The notes below the pieces were generated by a model, which did no database searches, was not told the DNA's origin, and saw only the letters and a list, made by a program, of their open reading frames with translations. This document shows, one piece after another, positions 1-12,700 of a stretch of 64,000 bases of DNA. Where the stretch lies: NCBI GenBank assembly GCA_900708905.1, contig CAADRB010000006.1, positions 3,988,316 to 4,052,315 on the forward strand, given 5' to 3'. The stretch comes from Hymenolepis diminuta (lineage: Eukaryota; Platyhelminthes; Cestoda; Cyclophyllidea; Hymenolepididae). Each line of letters begins with the position of its first letter. Position 1 is the stretch's first letter. The position numbers were made by a program, and so were the translations under genes.

Positions 1-694
1 TAGAATTGTTTCAGATAGAAATGGAGACACTATGAAGGCACTGCGCTCAACTGTAAGAGTTTTCGTTTTATTCTTAAATGTTTCAAATTTGCGCAAAATT
101 TAAACTGCTCTAATTGGAAGAGGCAAAATTTACTACCCTTTAAAGAAGAGAAAGTATCAAAATAAGAGTTCCTGAAGATGAAGGTGGACATCGAAAAATG
201 CCTCCCATTATTAAAAATTTGCTGAGAAATTATTTTAAATGTGTTAATTTGAAAGAAATAACGATAATAAAGAGATGAAAGAGTAAATACAAATTCGTTT
301 GCATAATTTCCATCAATTAGGTTATTAGAGGAGAAGCAAATAAACTAATGACTTAAAGCAAATGTCCCCGTATTTTTAATTTAGCACAATAACTTTACAA
401 ATATTTTCACTTAAAAATAATAAGATGTGAAAAATTATATTAATTTGCATTCGTCGTTTTTACTTAGATTTAAAACAAAAGTGTTTACTCAACTAGAAAT
501 TTAAAAAAAAATCAGACTGACTGTTGAAATTGAATTAAAGTTTAAAAGAGACTGACGTTTTTAGAACAAACACAGCTGAATAGGAATATTTGGCTCTTTT
601 GAAAAAAGCATTTTGGCAGAGCATTTGGATTTGTTGAAATTTCTGCTTGATAGCAGTCTCATTAATGCAAAATGACTATCTTGCGCAAAAAGTC
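1..694 (-). other. Probable 3' UTR and downstream flank
   Basis: A+T-rich sequence after the stop codon of the membrane-protein gene. Minus-strand poly(A)-signal candidates are ATTAAA at 380-375 and AATAAA at 72-67. Which is used, if either, cannot be told from sequence. Confidence 0.35.
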
Positions 695-996
695 TTATTT
701 GACTGAAAAAAATAACAAACGAACCTTCTTTGAAGCCGTAAGTTCGTTTCTTCTGAATTGATTTTGCCGCTTTAGTGCCACTAGAGAGATTGTTAGTACC
801 ACAAGTATAATAAGAATAGTGATAACGGAGACAGAGATAAGTTGAGCATGCGTAAGACAAACAGCATATCGACAGGGACCTGTATCGGTACTTGAACTCT
901 CTACTCGAGAACCGTCACCATTCCGTCCTCGGGAATTCAAACGCAGATTTGTATTACGCTCACCCTCTGTACGACCCGTTGTTAAAAGAAGCGATT
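695..996 (-). CDS. Exon 15: linker, transmembrane helix and cytoplasmic tail (terminal exon)
   Basis: The acceptor TTTTAATCCCATTTCAG precedes 996. The exon encodes an Arg-rich linker (GRTEGER, RLNSRGRNGDG), a CRYAVC pair, a clear helix LISVSVITILIILVVLTISL and a basic tail KRQNQFRRNELTASKK ending at the stop 697-695. Positive charge after the helix fits type I topology (tail inside). The Arg-rich linker lies where ZP proteins have their furin-type cleavage site, though no perfect R-x-K/R-R is present. A GT...AG pair (724-703) would span only 22 nt, too short for an intron. Confidence 0.75.
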
Positions 997-3706
997 CTGA
1001 AATGGGATTAAAATTATCCTCATTATTACATTAATAACTAAAGCATAAAACGCCGAGGACTGCAATATATTTCAATTTCTGGTAAAGGGTAATGGTTGAA
1101 ACAAGAGTAATGAATTCTAAAAGTCATAATTTCTTCATATTTTCATTAAAAATATAGATTGATGCATCATATCTGATTGTTCTAAAGATCAAAGTTCGGA
1201 AATTACCTTGCAGGACAGACGGTGAGTTCACTGAATTAGATGTTCTAGTTTAGAAATCCTCAAAGAAGGATAGAGAAAGCTTATTAAACTATAGTTTTTC
1301 CGTGCATTACGGACTCCATTACTGTAGGAAAGGAAGAAGACAGGGACAATTGAAAAGTGGTTCTTAATAGAATAGATAGGACATATTATAGAATATAGAG
1401 TGTATTATACCGAAATTGTAACAAAACTGGCAGATTGTCGGATTGATTTAAAAGAGGAGTTAATTATGCTATTTTTACAATAATCTTTTCAGATGGAATA
1501 CTCGCTAATAGATTGCAGAGTTTAAGATTTCACTCAAATTAACTTTAAAACTATTTTATATTTGTCACTTTAGAGTATTCCTAAATAGGTCATGAAAACG
1601 TGTTATCGAAATTCGATTGACCTAAAAATAGTTGTCGCATCCCTGCAACTGCATGAACTGAAATTTCACAAGATACGTTTGAGAGAGGATGTGAAAAAGA
1701 GATTCATTTGAGAAAAACGGAGAGCAGACTACAATATTGTGACAAATGAACTGAGAAAATTGATTCTGCAGAGGAGTAGAACTCATGAAACAGGTGTCTG
1801 ATAGATCGATTAACTGTCTAAAAATGGTAACGAAGGGAAGACAACTATACGTGGAACAAGATAAATACCTGACATAAAGGCGATAAATGAATCTCATAAA
1901 AAAGATTGCGTAGTCATAGAATAAAATTTCACAGGAAAAAAACGTAGAATCCGATACATAGAAATAAAAAACTAAATTCGCAAGTTGGTTGAAATCAATC
2001 TTCTCCGGAATTTCATGGGCAATTTCAAGAAATCTCGAAAAATCCTTTGTTTCCGTTATGCATAGATATATCATTAGGAATAAAATTATACTCTGCCTTT
2101 AATTCATTGTGCATCATATTGTTAAAACAACAAAACTTTAATGCATTATCCTTCATTATATCTAAAAATAGAATAAATCCCTCTTTTTGATGAATAGAAG
2201 TATTTCTTTTGCGAAACCCAAAAAATAACAAGTAGGTCGTGCTTTCTCATTATGCCCCATATGGCTAACTCATTTTTGGCTATTTATATATTTCATTCAT
2301 TAGATTAAGAAAAGGGAGAAAAAAATAAATTTTTTGCCAATATTTTTAGCCAGAGTTATGTAATTTTCATCAATTTTATCGCATTTAAAATAATGGATCT
2401 TAAGGCAATTAAAGTAAACCCTCACAAAGAGGGAACATTGGACATTTGTAATTTTATTTTCCCATTTTATAGGTGATAGGTAATGGATTCTAGTACTTTT
2501 TGAACCTTCAAGCATCTAAATGCATTAAGTTGAATAATAGTCAAAGACTTGCCTTTGGATATAACTTTTTATTTATTAGAAAGAAAATAAAACGGATAAT
2601 TGTTCTTTTTATGTCCAATTATTGAAAGTATCACTCGAGACGCTTAGCGTGTTTTCAGAGAAAGTGAATAATCATCTGGGCGATCAGCTGGAAAAAATAT
2701 GCCAACTTAATAGTTGCTAAATAAGTAGTCATAATATGGGGGATTTTTATTAAAGAAAATTATTCAAAAGAAATTAATATAAATACAGTCAACATGAGAA
2801 AAATGAAAAAAAATATTGATTGTGCAATTATTACACTTCTTCTCAATTTTCTACTTCAGATGGTCCCAACTAAATTATACCATTTGAACTACATCTGCCA
2901 ACCAATGAACGAGCAAGTGCATACTAAATCGAATTCAATTCGAAAAGAAAAATTATTATTATTCTTAACTTCCCGGTTGATATGTCTAATATTACTTACT
3001 GGTAAAACTATATTGCTTAATATTAAGTATCAATTGCATTTCTACCGGCTGAAATAGATAAGTAAATTCTTCTTCAAAATGAATAAGGTAATTATGGCAA
3101 CTGAACTCTATCGAATGACAATACCCCAGAAAAAGTTATCGAACAGTTTATCTCTAATTAATCAAGAAAAAGACTTATATTTAGCTACTTCTCCACTTTT
3201 GCTGCTCATTCTCTCTGAACTTTACGTCTCCTCGAGTATTATTCGATAATATTAGCCCATTTTGGCTATGCTATATTTTATATATGCCAGTCAATTATTA
3301 AAATCCTCAGCGATTTTTCATTGCGGGAATTCGACTGAAATCGGGTATCTAAAGCCAAATAAAAATAATGGAAGGGAATTGAAAAGTGAGCGTCAAAAGC
3401 ATTAATTCATCTGATTTCCGAATTTGGGATTGCAAAGTACTCACTTAATGGGCAGTTCAGTACTTCACGTTCCAGCGGTTTATGATAATCGACCTCGCCA
3501 TCTCAATATCTCCTCTCGAAGACCGGAAGGCAACATGATGTTGATGATGTTTAAATGATTTCATAAAACTAACATATTAATGTATAAAAACTAAGCATAT
3601 TTTTAACTAGAAACAGTAAAGTGGACGGCAATCATGATGGTCAAAATTGATGCGTCGCATGCAAGCTTCCGTGTAGCGTTAATCAACACAGAATGAGCAG
3701 ATTAAT

Positions 3707-3740
<34 letters not shown>

Positions 3741-6700
3741 CATCGGATTTTATCATTAAAAAATCCAGTTATCTTATTATTTAAAATGACAATTTATTTC
3801 ATATACTTGATGACAGCTTCCGGCTACAGTAAAATTATACTCAGTTATTTTATATTAAATTTTTTTCTTATTTCCGGTCAGTGAATTCTATTTCCATCAT
3901 TTTAGACTAGTTAATTCTCACTCATATTAAATATCATAAATTTGAAACCAATCAGAGGAATCAACATGGGCGACACCGAAAATATCGATTGAAAGTAAAT
4001 ATTCACAATTGAATATGATCTACGGACTTATTTTCTTTATGATACTGAATTTGAGTTACATCTGAAGATATTTGACAATTTTGTGAATATTTCAATTTAA
4101 TTTTTTACAAATATTGAAATATTGAACTCGAGATATCGCTTTTGTAGACCATTGTCTTGATTCGTTTAAGTAAAAGGTTTATGGATCAGTATTCTCATAA
4201 TATATCGTTGTTCAAAATTTTGAGTGAAGGACCTCCTGACGTTCACGGTCAATTCCGGAAATAATCTCCTCTAAAATGACATAAGCTGACTAAGCTAAGT
4301 GTTGCTAAGACAAAAACTTCATCAACACCATTATTGAAGCACGCACGCCAGCATCTTGGTAACGTGGTCGCTTTCTCTCAACCTATGAACTCTTTATACC
4401 TCTTGGTTTATATTCCCATTTTTCGTTCATTATATTCAAATTTTGTCCTTTCAATGAAACTTGCCTTACCATTAACATGTTCCTTAATTAAGACATATGG
4501 ATCACGCTTTCTAAAAAGATTGCAAACACATTCTCACTTTTATTTTGACTACAACAGTTGAATCATTTGTCGCAATTTGGGGTGAAATAAATGAATTGGA
4601 TATTAGCTAAGCAAATATGAGGTCATTATTATTGCTATGATATTACAAAATGTTTCACAATCTTTATTTGTTGGAAGCAACCGAAATCGCCCAACAGAAA
4701 GCCCGATAAATGATAGGTTGACCAAGATGTTGAGAGTAGCATCAAAGTATTAGAGTTTCTTACTTCATTAGCTTTCTGGATTCGCGTAGTATTTACTGAA
4801 TGGGCAATTCAAATTCCAAAATTGAAATTTTACGAATCGTCTTCTAGATTGCAGTAAATGCTTGTCTCCAATGTTCAGTGCTTATTGATGGTTTCTAAAC
4901 CAAGAAAAGTCAGTCTTGCAACTTTAGTTCACTTTTTCTTCAAATGATTGGGAGGGCAAAATGATCTCACATGATATTCAGCTGCTTACAGTTTTAGTAT
5001 ACCAGAGATGGGACAGGTACAAAATTTAAGTTAGCAAAGCTCCTTGAACTGTGTTTGATCAAGATGGATTTATAATATACCGATTCCGTTAGTGGTTATT
5101 ATCTAATTTGCAGATTGAATGCAATTTACACCATTGCTCAAACATATACAATCGGCATTTTGAAAAGGGCAGTTGACTGGCGCGTTTTCCTTGAAAGTTA
5201 ATGTAACAAGGGGACATTAAATAGAGCCTTATCTAATTCAACCTGAGAAGGTTTGAAGAACTATGGATAATTATAGCAGAAACTTGACATTCAAATGAAT
5301 GAAATTCCATTTATGCAGACGCAATTGTATAAGAGAGGATAACGTAGTAAATGTAGGATGATTAAACAAAATCATATATGCGTTGAAAATAATTTTTGTG
5401 GGCTTATAAAAAAATTAATAGTTAATAATATTCGTTTAAGCTTAATTCACTATGTTAAAAATGGTAAAGATACGGACTCACATTTAGCGTTTTCTAGTTT
5501 TTAGTATATCATCAAAATAGCAATAGAAAAATAGAAACATTTTGTTTTAAATAGAATACGAAACATCCCGCAGTGTGATTTTATCTCGTCCTAGTTTAAT
5601 TGGCGTTATTACCTTCAGCACACCCGATGCAGGTGCATTATATTCGTCGTATTTAGAGCGTACATCTCTGGGACTGAATATCTTGAAGGATTCCTCAATA
5701 AACTTCCTAGTACTTTGAGCAATGTTAATTAAATTCATTTTAGATCAAGGTAAATCATGTTTACTTTTACGCGTTTATTTGAGTTATTTTCAAGATGTTT
5801 TGGATGGAGAATGTGGATTAACGATATTGACCCATCTCTTTCATGATAACTGACGAGTTCGTCAGTAAAATCACTCGGATGACGGTTGCATCATTTCTGG
5901 TGTACGTGTTTGACTCTCAAGTTCTTCCTCGCACCTCATGATATTTCCTCTCTCTCTCTCTCTCAAATTCCCATGGGCGTTGCTCAATATCATCTGGTTT
6001 ATTCTCAACTCATGGCATCCTAGTTTAAAACTGTAGTTGCCAGTTGTTTGTGAAGGCCTTTTGTATCAGCTGTAGCTGAAAGCTTTTAATACTTGCCTCC
6101 AGCAATCTAATTTGCAAGACGGTAGAATATTTCATTTGCACTATATGGTAGATTCTTTATTTAGTAAACCCGATTTTGTTAAGGAAACTAGATTTGCAAT
6201 TTACACACAAATTTATTCCCCCTAACATCAGGATTTCGCCTTTTTATTTGTAACTATTAACTACAGGCAGCTATTTGAAAAAACTAATGCTTGGGGTTTA
6301 AAGATCCTTTACTGTATTTAATGTGACTCCAAATTTGGCAATCTGTAAAGATGTATTCTATGGATAGAAAATAATGTCAGTACTATAATAAACATAGGCT
6401 TCTAGTTTTGAATAAATATCTTGAAATCCAAAGCGACAGGGAAGAAGTTGACTAAGATTCAACACTTTCGATAGTTTATTGAGTTTTATAAACACCCGTT
6501 ACATATAACTGGAACTTGCAGTTTTTAAAACAAAACTAGAGAGCCCATTTATTGAAATTCAAAATTTCAAAATGTCACATCAAATAAATAATTATTATTT
6601 CAATTCCCAAGAAGTGGAAATGAAACTGTCAATTAATTTTGAACCACCTTATGCTTTTCTGGTTAGCTAAGGCCAATCTAACCAATTTAAAATGATTTTG

Positions 6701-9700
6701 TCATTCGAAGTTAAGTTCTCAGTCACTTAACACTTTTTACTCAAATATTTGTCTCTTTCCTTTCTGGTTAATTATTCATGGACCGAGCAGTCGAAATAAC
6801 CCCAGAGATTTGAACTATTCGGGGAGTGAATAGTAAAATAACTAACCTTTGGGTGAGGATGCAATATTGAGATGAACCCAACGATCAAAAAGACGATATT
6901 TGTTGCTCCACTTCTTGTTTACCGTGTAACTTTGTGCTGGATCAGAACAGTCCAGATTTTCCTTTAAAAAACATAGAAATTAATCTAAAATAACATTTTA
7001 AAATTGGTTTTATTACATAACTAATAATTCGAATATTAAGAGGAAAGTTTTTGATTAATCAATGAAACCAGTATTAAGAAGGTGAAACGTAGAAATAGTG
7101 CATTAGTTCTCAATAAAATCTAATAACTGGATTGAGAGTGTAAGCAAATGTAGGGATTTTTTTCGAGTTCTGAAAGGAATAAGGGAAAGATGTAAAGGAT
7201 CGTAATTAAATAAGTATGTATTTGATAATGCCTAAATGTGCTTTGTACTCATTCATACCAACGTAAAACTTAAGTTAGAGTTAATAAAAGTGAATAGGAT
7301 AGAGGAGAAATAGAGAACATTTCATAAACGAATAAGAGGACTAAATATTAAATCACCAGTTCAGATATTGTTATAAAAAGGAAAGTGAACAGATTGACAG
7401 TCCCAGTAGAATGAAATTTATGTGCATTTAATGTTTTCAAAGCTTCGTTTTTTAGCTATTATAATAAAATTGAAATTCTAACATAGCTTAAAATTAAGAA
7501 ATTAAAAATTTGCTAGTTCAGACAAACTGGTTCCTTTGTAGGACTTATCAGATTCGAATTCGAATGTCAGTTTAAGTGAAATCAGCTTTTTGCCAAATTT
7601 TAAAGAAAAAATATCAAATATACCTTCCTACATAAAATTTTTTTATTTCTAGGTTCTAAAATAATCCAAGTGTGGTGTAGTGTCAACTTCACGCCCAATT
7701 TAAGATGGAACTTCCTTGCTATGCCTGATTAAATCCAGTCAGCAACCAATACAGATTATCTTATCAGGAAGAAAATGCAGAGCTTTGTTCTCTTTGGAGA
7801 AAACAAATAAACATCAGTCAAATTATGTTAGGATTAATTAAGGCTTGGCGTTGAAGACGGTTGAAATCAATTAAATCTGACGTCGTTTACAGTTGTCTCT
7901 TGAACTCATATTTCAAGAACCGGTTTTAATTCTTTTAATGAGAGAAGAAAGCAAATATCTTTATTCGGACAAGTTAAAGAGACAGGGTTATGGCCTCTCT
8001 TTTGTCATCTTGACAGCAAAGTGGTTTGTGATTATTATTTTCGAATGGAACGTAGAATAATTATTGATTTATTTGCCCCAAGAACCAATTCTTTCAGACA
8101 AAACCTATAATACTGCAATTACGTTCAGTCTTTGAAGGACGCGAATCTTTAGACCTTAAAGCATGAAATAAGGATGCTTCATTTACTATGGAAAGGAGAA
8201 ATGATTTGATTTTTAATGAATGTTTCAGTAAAATTTTGTGCAACAAAAGCGTAGTTAATAGAATTGTTCAGACCAAGGAAAGTGATTTTATGTTAGAAAT
8301 GGAACAAATGAGCTGAGTAGATAGAAAAAAAATCTTACCACAGGACAAATGGTAAATTGTGGACAATATTTGATAAAGCACCGGATGAAAAGGGAATTGA
8401 AGTTCTCAATCCGAAAGACTTGAAACATCTGGCTTTGCAGCTGTCGATCAGAGATTTGAGATTGTTCAAACTGAATTCTGTAAGCCTCATTATTTGTCGT
8501 ACATCTGTTTTTAAGAAATTTAAATTATTACACATTTTGTTTATATAAGATAATGCATTTATGAAATAATTTACCCGGCCACATAAATGGGAAAACCAGA
8601 ATAAACCGAAGGAGGGGAAAATTGAGATCCACTGATAGAAGCAAAGCAGCTTTCTACTGCGATCGAACCTGGAGCTGAAAGAGGAAAGAGAATACTATGT
8701 CATATACTTTCAGCCAGGAATTTCTTCTCAATGTCCTTTTGAATGAAGTGATGCAAACAAATCGATCAAAATAGTGAGTCATATTTTTAAGATTAATAAA
8801 TTTGAGATTAATCTAAATGTTATTAAGATAATGAAGTAAATTACACAATATGGTTTTAGATTTAATATAGATATTGTTGAATTAGCTATTATTCTGGTCC
8901 TATACAAATAATCTCCTATTTATTTCTTTTATTAATGCAACATATTAATTACAAAATATGAAATTTTGAAAAATTTTTTTCAAAAGCACAAACTCTGTAC
9001 GATGACAATATTTAATTTTACATCTGAGGTAGTTGGGTAATAAGCAAAAATCTCTTCGAATGTTATCACAATGAACATTCATTTACAGATCACAATTAGG
9101 ATAGGGTATTTATAACACCCACAAGGTAGTGACCCTTAGCTTTGCTTGACCTAACTGCCGAACTATTTCTGCTCCACTCTAGCACGATTTCGCTCCCACG
9201 CAGGCAATTATAACGCGCAATTATCCGTTCCTTCCTCACTCCTTCTTCTCATTCCTTCACAATCGTTCAAGATACCATTGGCCTATCACAAAATTACGTT
9301 CTTCTGATATCGGAAAGAGTCAATTTTTCCTATTAGTTCCAATTAAGTCATTCGACGGATGGATCATCGTTCCTGAAAGTAAACTGTTTTCATCTCACTC
9401 AGAAGGATATATTTGATGGGTTTAATTTTAGTAACGAGAAAATAGAGGACTCTTCTGCTTCTAAATATTACAAGGTATTTTTAATAATTTATTGTAATTC
9501 CACATCTTTAAAAATATATTTAAAGTATCTTTTAACACTTAGTTCAATATTTGAATGCCTGTTGTTTAATTGACTTCAATCAGTGCTTCTTTGAAATCTT
9601 CATTTAAAGTGTTATTTTTTGTTCGAAATGTAAAACGAGTGCCTAAAGAACTGTTTGAAATTAAAAATGGATTAATAATTTAAATATTACATGATTGAAT

Positions 9701-12700
9701 TAGGGGATCAAAGTTGGTTTCGCAAAATTAGTGTCTTAATCACCAGTTATAGGCCACGAAAGTGTGTTAATATTGCAGGTCTTCTTCTAAAATTGAAACT
9801 TCTTTAGAATACTTGTCGGTGTTAGAGAATCATAATAAACAAATATTTATCTTACTAGTGCAAATTCATATGGACCAATAGAAGTCACCAATGAAGTCAT
9901 CAAGAAGTATAGTGAAGCACATTTATCCAAATTCTCCATCTTATCTGTCTATCTACTGACACCAAAATTTGTATTGCAATCCGGAAAATATTTCCTAAGG
10001 CGTAGAGTGTAGATGAAAAAATGAGAAAAACAACGATAGAAGCATTTGTTCCCGATTTTATTTGTTAACAAAGAATCATAAGTAATTTTGCCTTTTGATT
10101 TCAACAAGCATTTTGATATACTTGGTGGATAAAAGAAATAATATTTCTTTAAAAATGTCGTCATTATTATAAAATGATTACTCGCTCTCAGACAGTGACA
10201 AAAATATATCTTTTTTGCTAAATTTTATCAATATGAGGGAGATTTTAGATTACAGACTTTGTGTCATCCATCAAGTCCTGGTAATATTATCTTCATTTAG
10301 CCTAATGGATGAAGAAATAAACAATCAAATATGAACTTCCTCTTAGCGGAAGTGCATTAAGAGTGTTTTTCACTCACTTGCTTGTCCTGCGTTACGGATA
10401 TCCTGATAAAAGTAAACTGCTCGTGCAGATACTAACTTCACTAGAAAACAACTCTCTAAAACTCAAATTTTTACTTCACGTTTAGGCAAAAGTCTAGAAT
10501 TTTTAAACATGCTATAAAATTTCAATCGAGTTTTAGTGCTGAATTTTAGGAAATTTCTGGAATCGAAGTAAGGCATAATTGTTTGATTTCATGCAATAAA
10601 TCAGTGAAACTGTAATAATCAGGCAGTTTATTAATAGATCTTATTAATTAATGGGGGTGTAAATTTCAGGTTTGAGTGGAGAGACCTGAGGGACATAATG
10701 ATTTCCTCTCCTGCATTTTGATATTCTCGTCCATGGGTTAATTTTTTAACTTAACCTTCATTTTTTCCTTCTGCGGACCAGATTCATATTAATATATCTA
10801 AAGACGCTTATTTCATCTTCATTGTGTGTTTTACAAAATGGTTCATCTGATAATGAATAACTGATAGGCCGGCTTCTTATATTCAAACTCGGTACAGTCG
10901 TACTAACTACTGCAATATATACTCTAAATTGTCAAATTTTAAGATATTAAAAGGCTTGTCTCCCAAGGTAAATAAATTTCATTTCGACTGTGGTCATGGT
11001 TTACATTTGCAGAGTACGATCACAACTACTCAGTTAATTTGACCACCTAATTGTCGGACATTTTGAGAATTCTTTTTAAGTTTTTATCGTTTATAACAAG
11101 ATCTGCTCTTCTCTTCTTTCTCTGAGCTGCATTGCTAAATTGCTTAATTTAGCAAAATATACGATGTATCATTGTAAAACGTGCTACCTGAATGTACAAT
11201 GACAGATCAGGGATCAATAGCTTCAGTAATCAATTCATACATAATCACATAGATTTCCCCAATAATGGACAAATCACAATTGATGATTGAAATTTCATTT
11301 GCAAGATCAATAGTTTCATCCGAGTTTTCAGGTCGTCTAGGTTGAAATTTAATAAATTTATATTTTGAGTGGTAAATATCCAAATATATACGCTTAGCGT
11401 TAAGGAAAATGATTTCTTCCCTACTGTCACAAACTGAATTACTTAAACCACTTTAAACTACTGCATCTTATTAAAGGGAAACTGAAAGCACATTTGGTAC
11501 TAATTTCGGTCCCCATTGTGGTCATTTTGTCATTTATTGAGTGTGTTTTAAAAGTGAAGTTAAAAGGTTTAATACGATAAATGCGTCATTTTGCAAAAAT
11601 CATTGAAATAGAATGAATTTGAATGAAATCAAATTTATAAACTTTTAGATTTTAGCTTGAGAAATTTTATGATTGTAAACCATAAGCTTTAAAATTTGAC
11701 AATGATCTAAAGGTGATAAGTGAGTTTTCAAAATCAGTCAAAAGGAGCACTCAAAAACCCTTCTTTGAATACATTTTGCTGAATTTGAAAGCAAAAGTGA
11801 AAGGTGGGGCGTTTCGACATGCATTTAAGCAAAAGCTTACCGCCATTGTTGCCAGGCAAGAGATTAAAACGCAGAGAGATGTTTTCACCCTCGGATACTT
11901 GATCAACCTCCTGCAAATTCTCATTCAAAATCGTCATACTCACATTTACATTTGCATTCAGAGATTGGCTACACGAAATACAAAAAAGTAAGTTTCACGT
12001 TTAAAAATTTTTTTAAGCTGTAACTCATAGAATAAAGGTGACTACTCACAAAATCTCCTCCTGACGTTCTCTGGTGATTTTTTGATCAATGCATGAAAAC
12101 GGGAGGCGTAAATCTCGAGTAGGATTGAGCAATGAGTCCTCCATTACAATCACAACACTTCCCTGGTATTTTGTTCGACCACCCTGGATAGAATAAAAAA
12201 AGTAATACATTTGAATACATATCAGTCTATTTTTCTCTTGGTGGTTCGACAATTTTAACAACAAAGTCTCAATTCTGTTTTGCATCAAAACTTGATTGCA
12301 CACTAATTCAGTGCTTATTGACTAAACTAAATTCTAAAGGTTTTATTCATGTCAAAAGTTCCCATATTATCAATAAAATCCATTTATCTTAATAGAGGCA
12401 GTTTTTAGAAGTAAACAGTGAAGTATTGGTGCTTTTTCAACGAAACTCCAGTAATTCGTTCGGTCGCCTGAGATGGACAAGTGAGTTATACCTGACTTTC
12501 TAACTTCATTTTGTACAAAAATCAAGAGGAGCTTTCAATTTCATTCGAGCTTCAAAGTTGGTGGGATATTAGTCGGCAAACTTTCAATGATAAAATCCTT
12601 TCTTAATATGTGCGAACAATTTGTGGGAGTGAACAGTAAAAAGGTTTTATTTACACAACCAAATTGCTGTTTTTAACTCTACATTGATGATCATATATGA

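Larger units (their letters stand above)
3502..5612 (-). other. Intron 13 (about 2.1 kb)
   Basis: Contains a copy of the interspersed repeat at about 4,720-4,990 and a (TA)n(TG)n microsatellite at 3,707-3,740. No further exon recognised. Confidence 0.45.
5540..5990. repeat. Duplicated block (parent of the intron 2 pseudoexon)
   Basis: Contains exon 13 plus about 280 bases of its upstream intron flank (higher coordinates). It aligns collinearly with 25,940-26,290. Conserved intronic parts include TTTCATGATAACTGACGA versus TTTCATAATAACTAATGA, and GTTTGACTCTCAAGTTCT versus GTTTGACTCTCGAGCTCT. Confidence 0.55.

Noticed and set aside
703..724. GT...AG pair in exon 15 as a tiny intron
   Set aside because: At 22 nt it is below the size spliceosomes normally handle, and reading through gives a sensible short tail.
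561..860. 99-codon minus-strand ORF overlapping exon 15
   Set aside because: It is a shifted frame through the TM-encoding exon. The other frame gives a clean signal-anchor helix and joins a good acceptor.
11713..11991. Plus-strand 92-codon ORF
   Set aside because: Antisense to exon 11. No splice or promoter context of its own.
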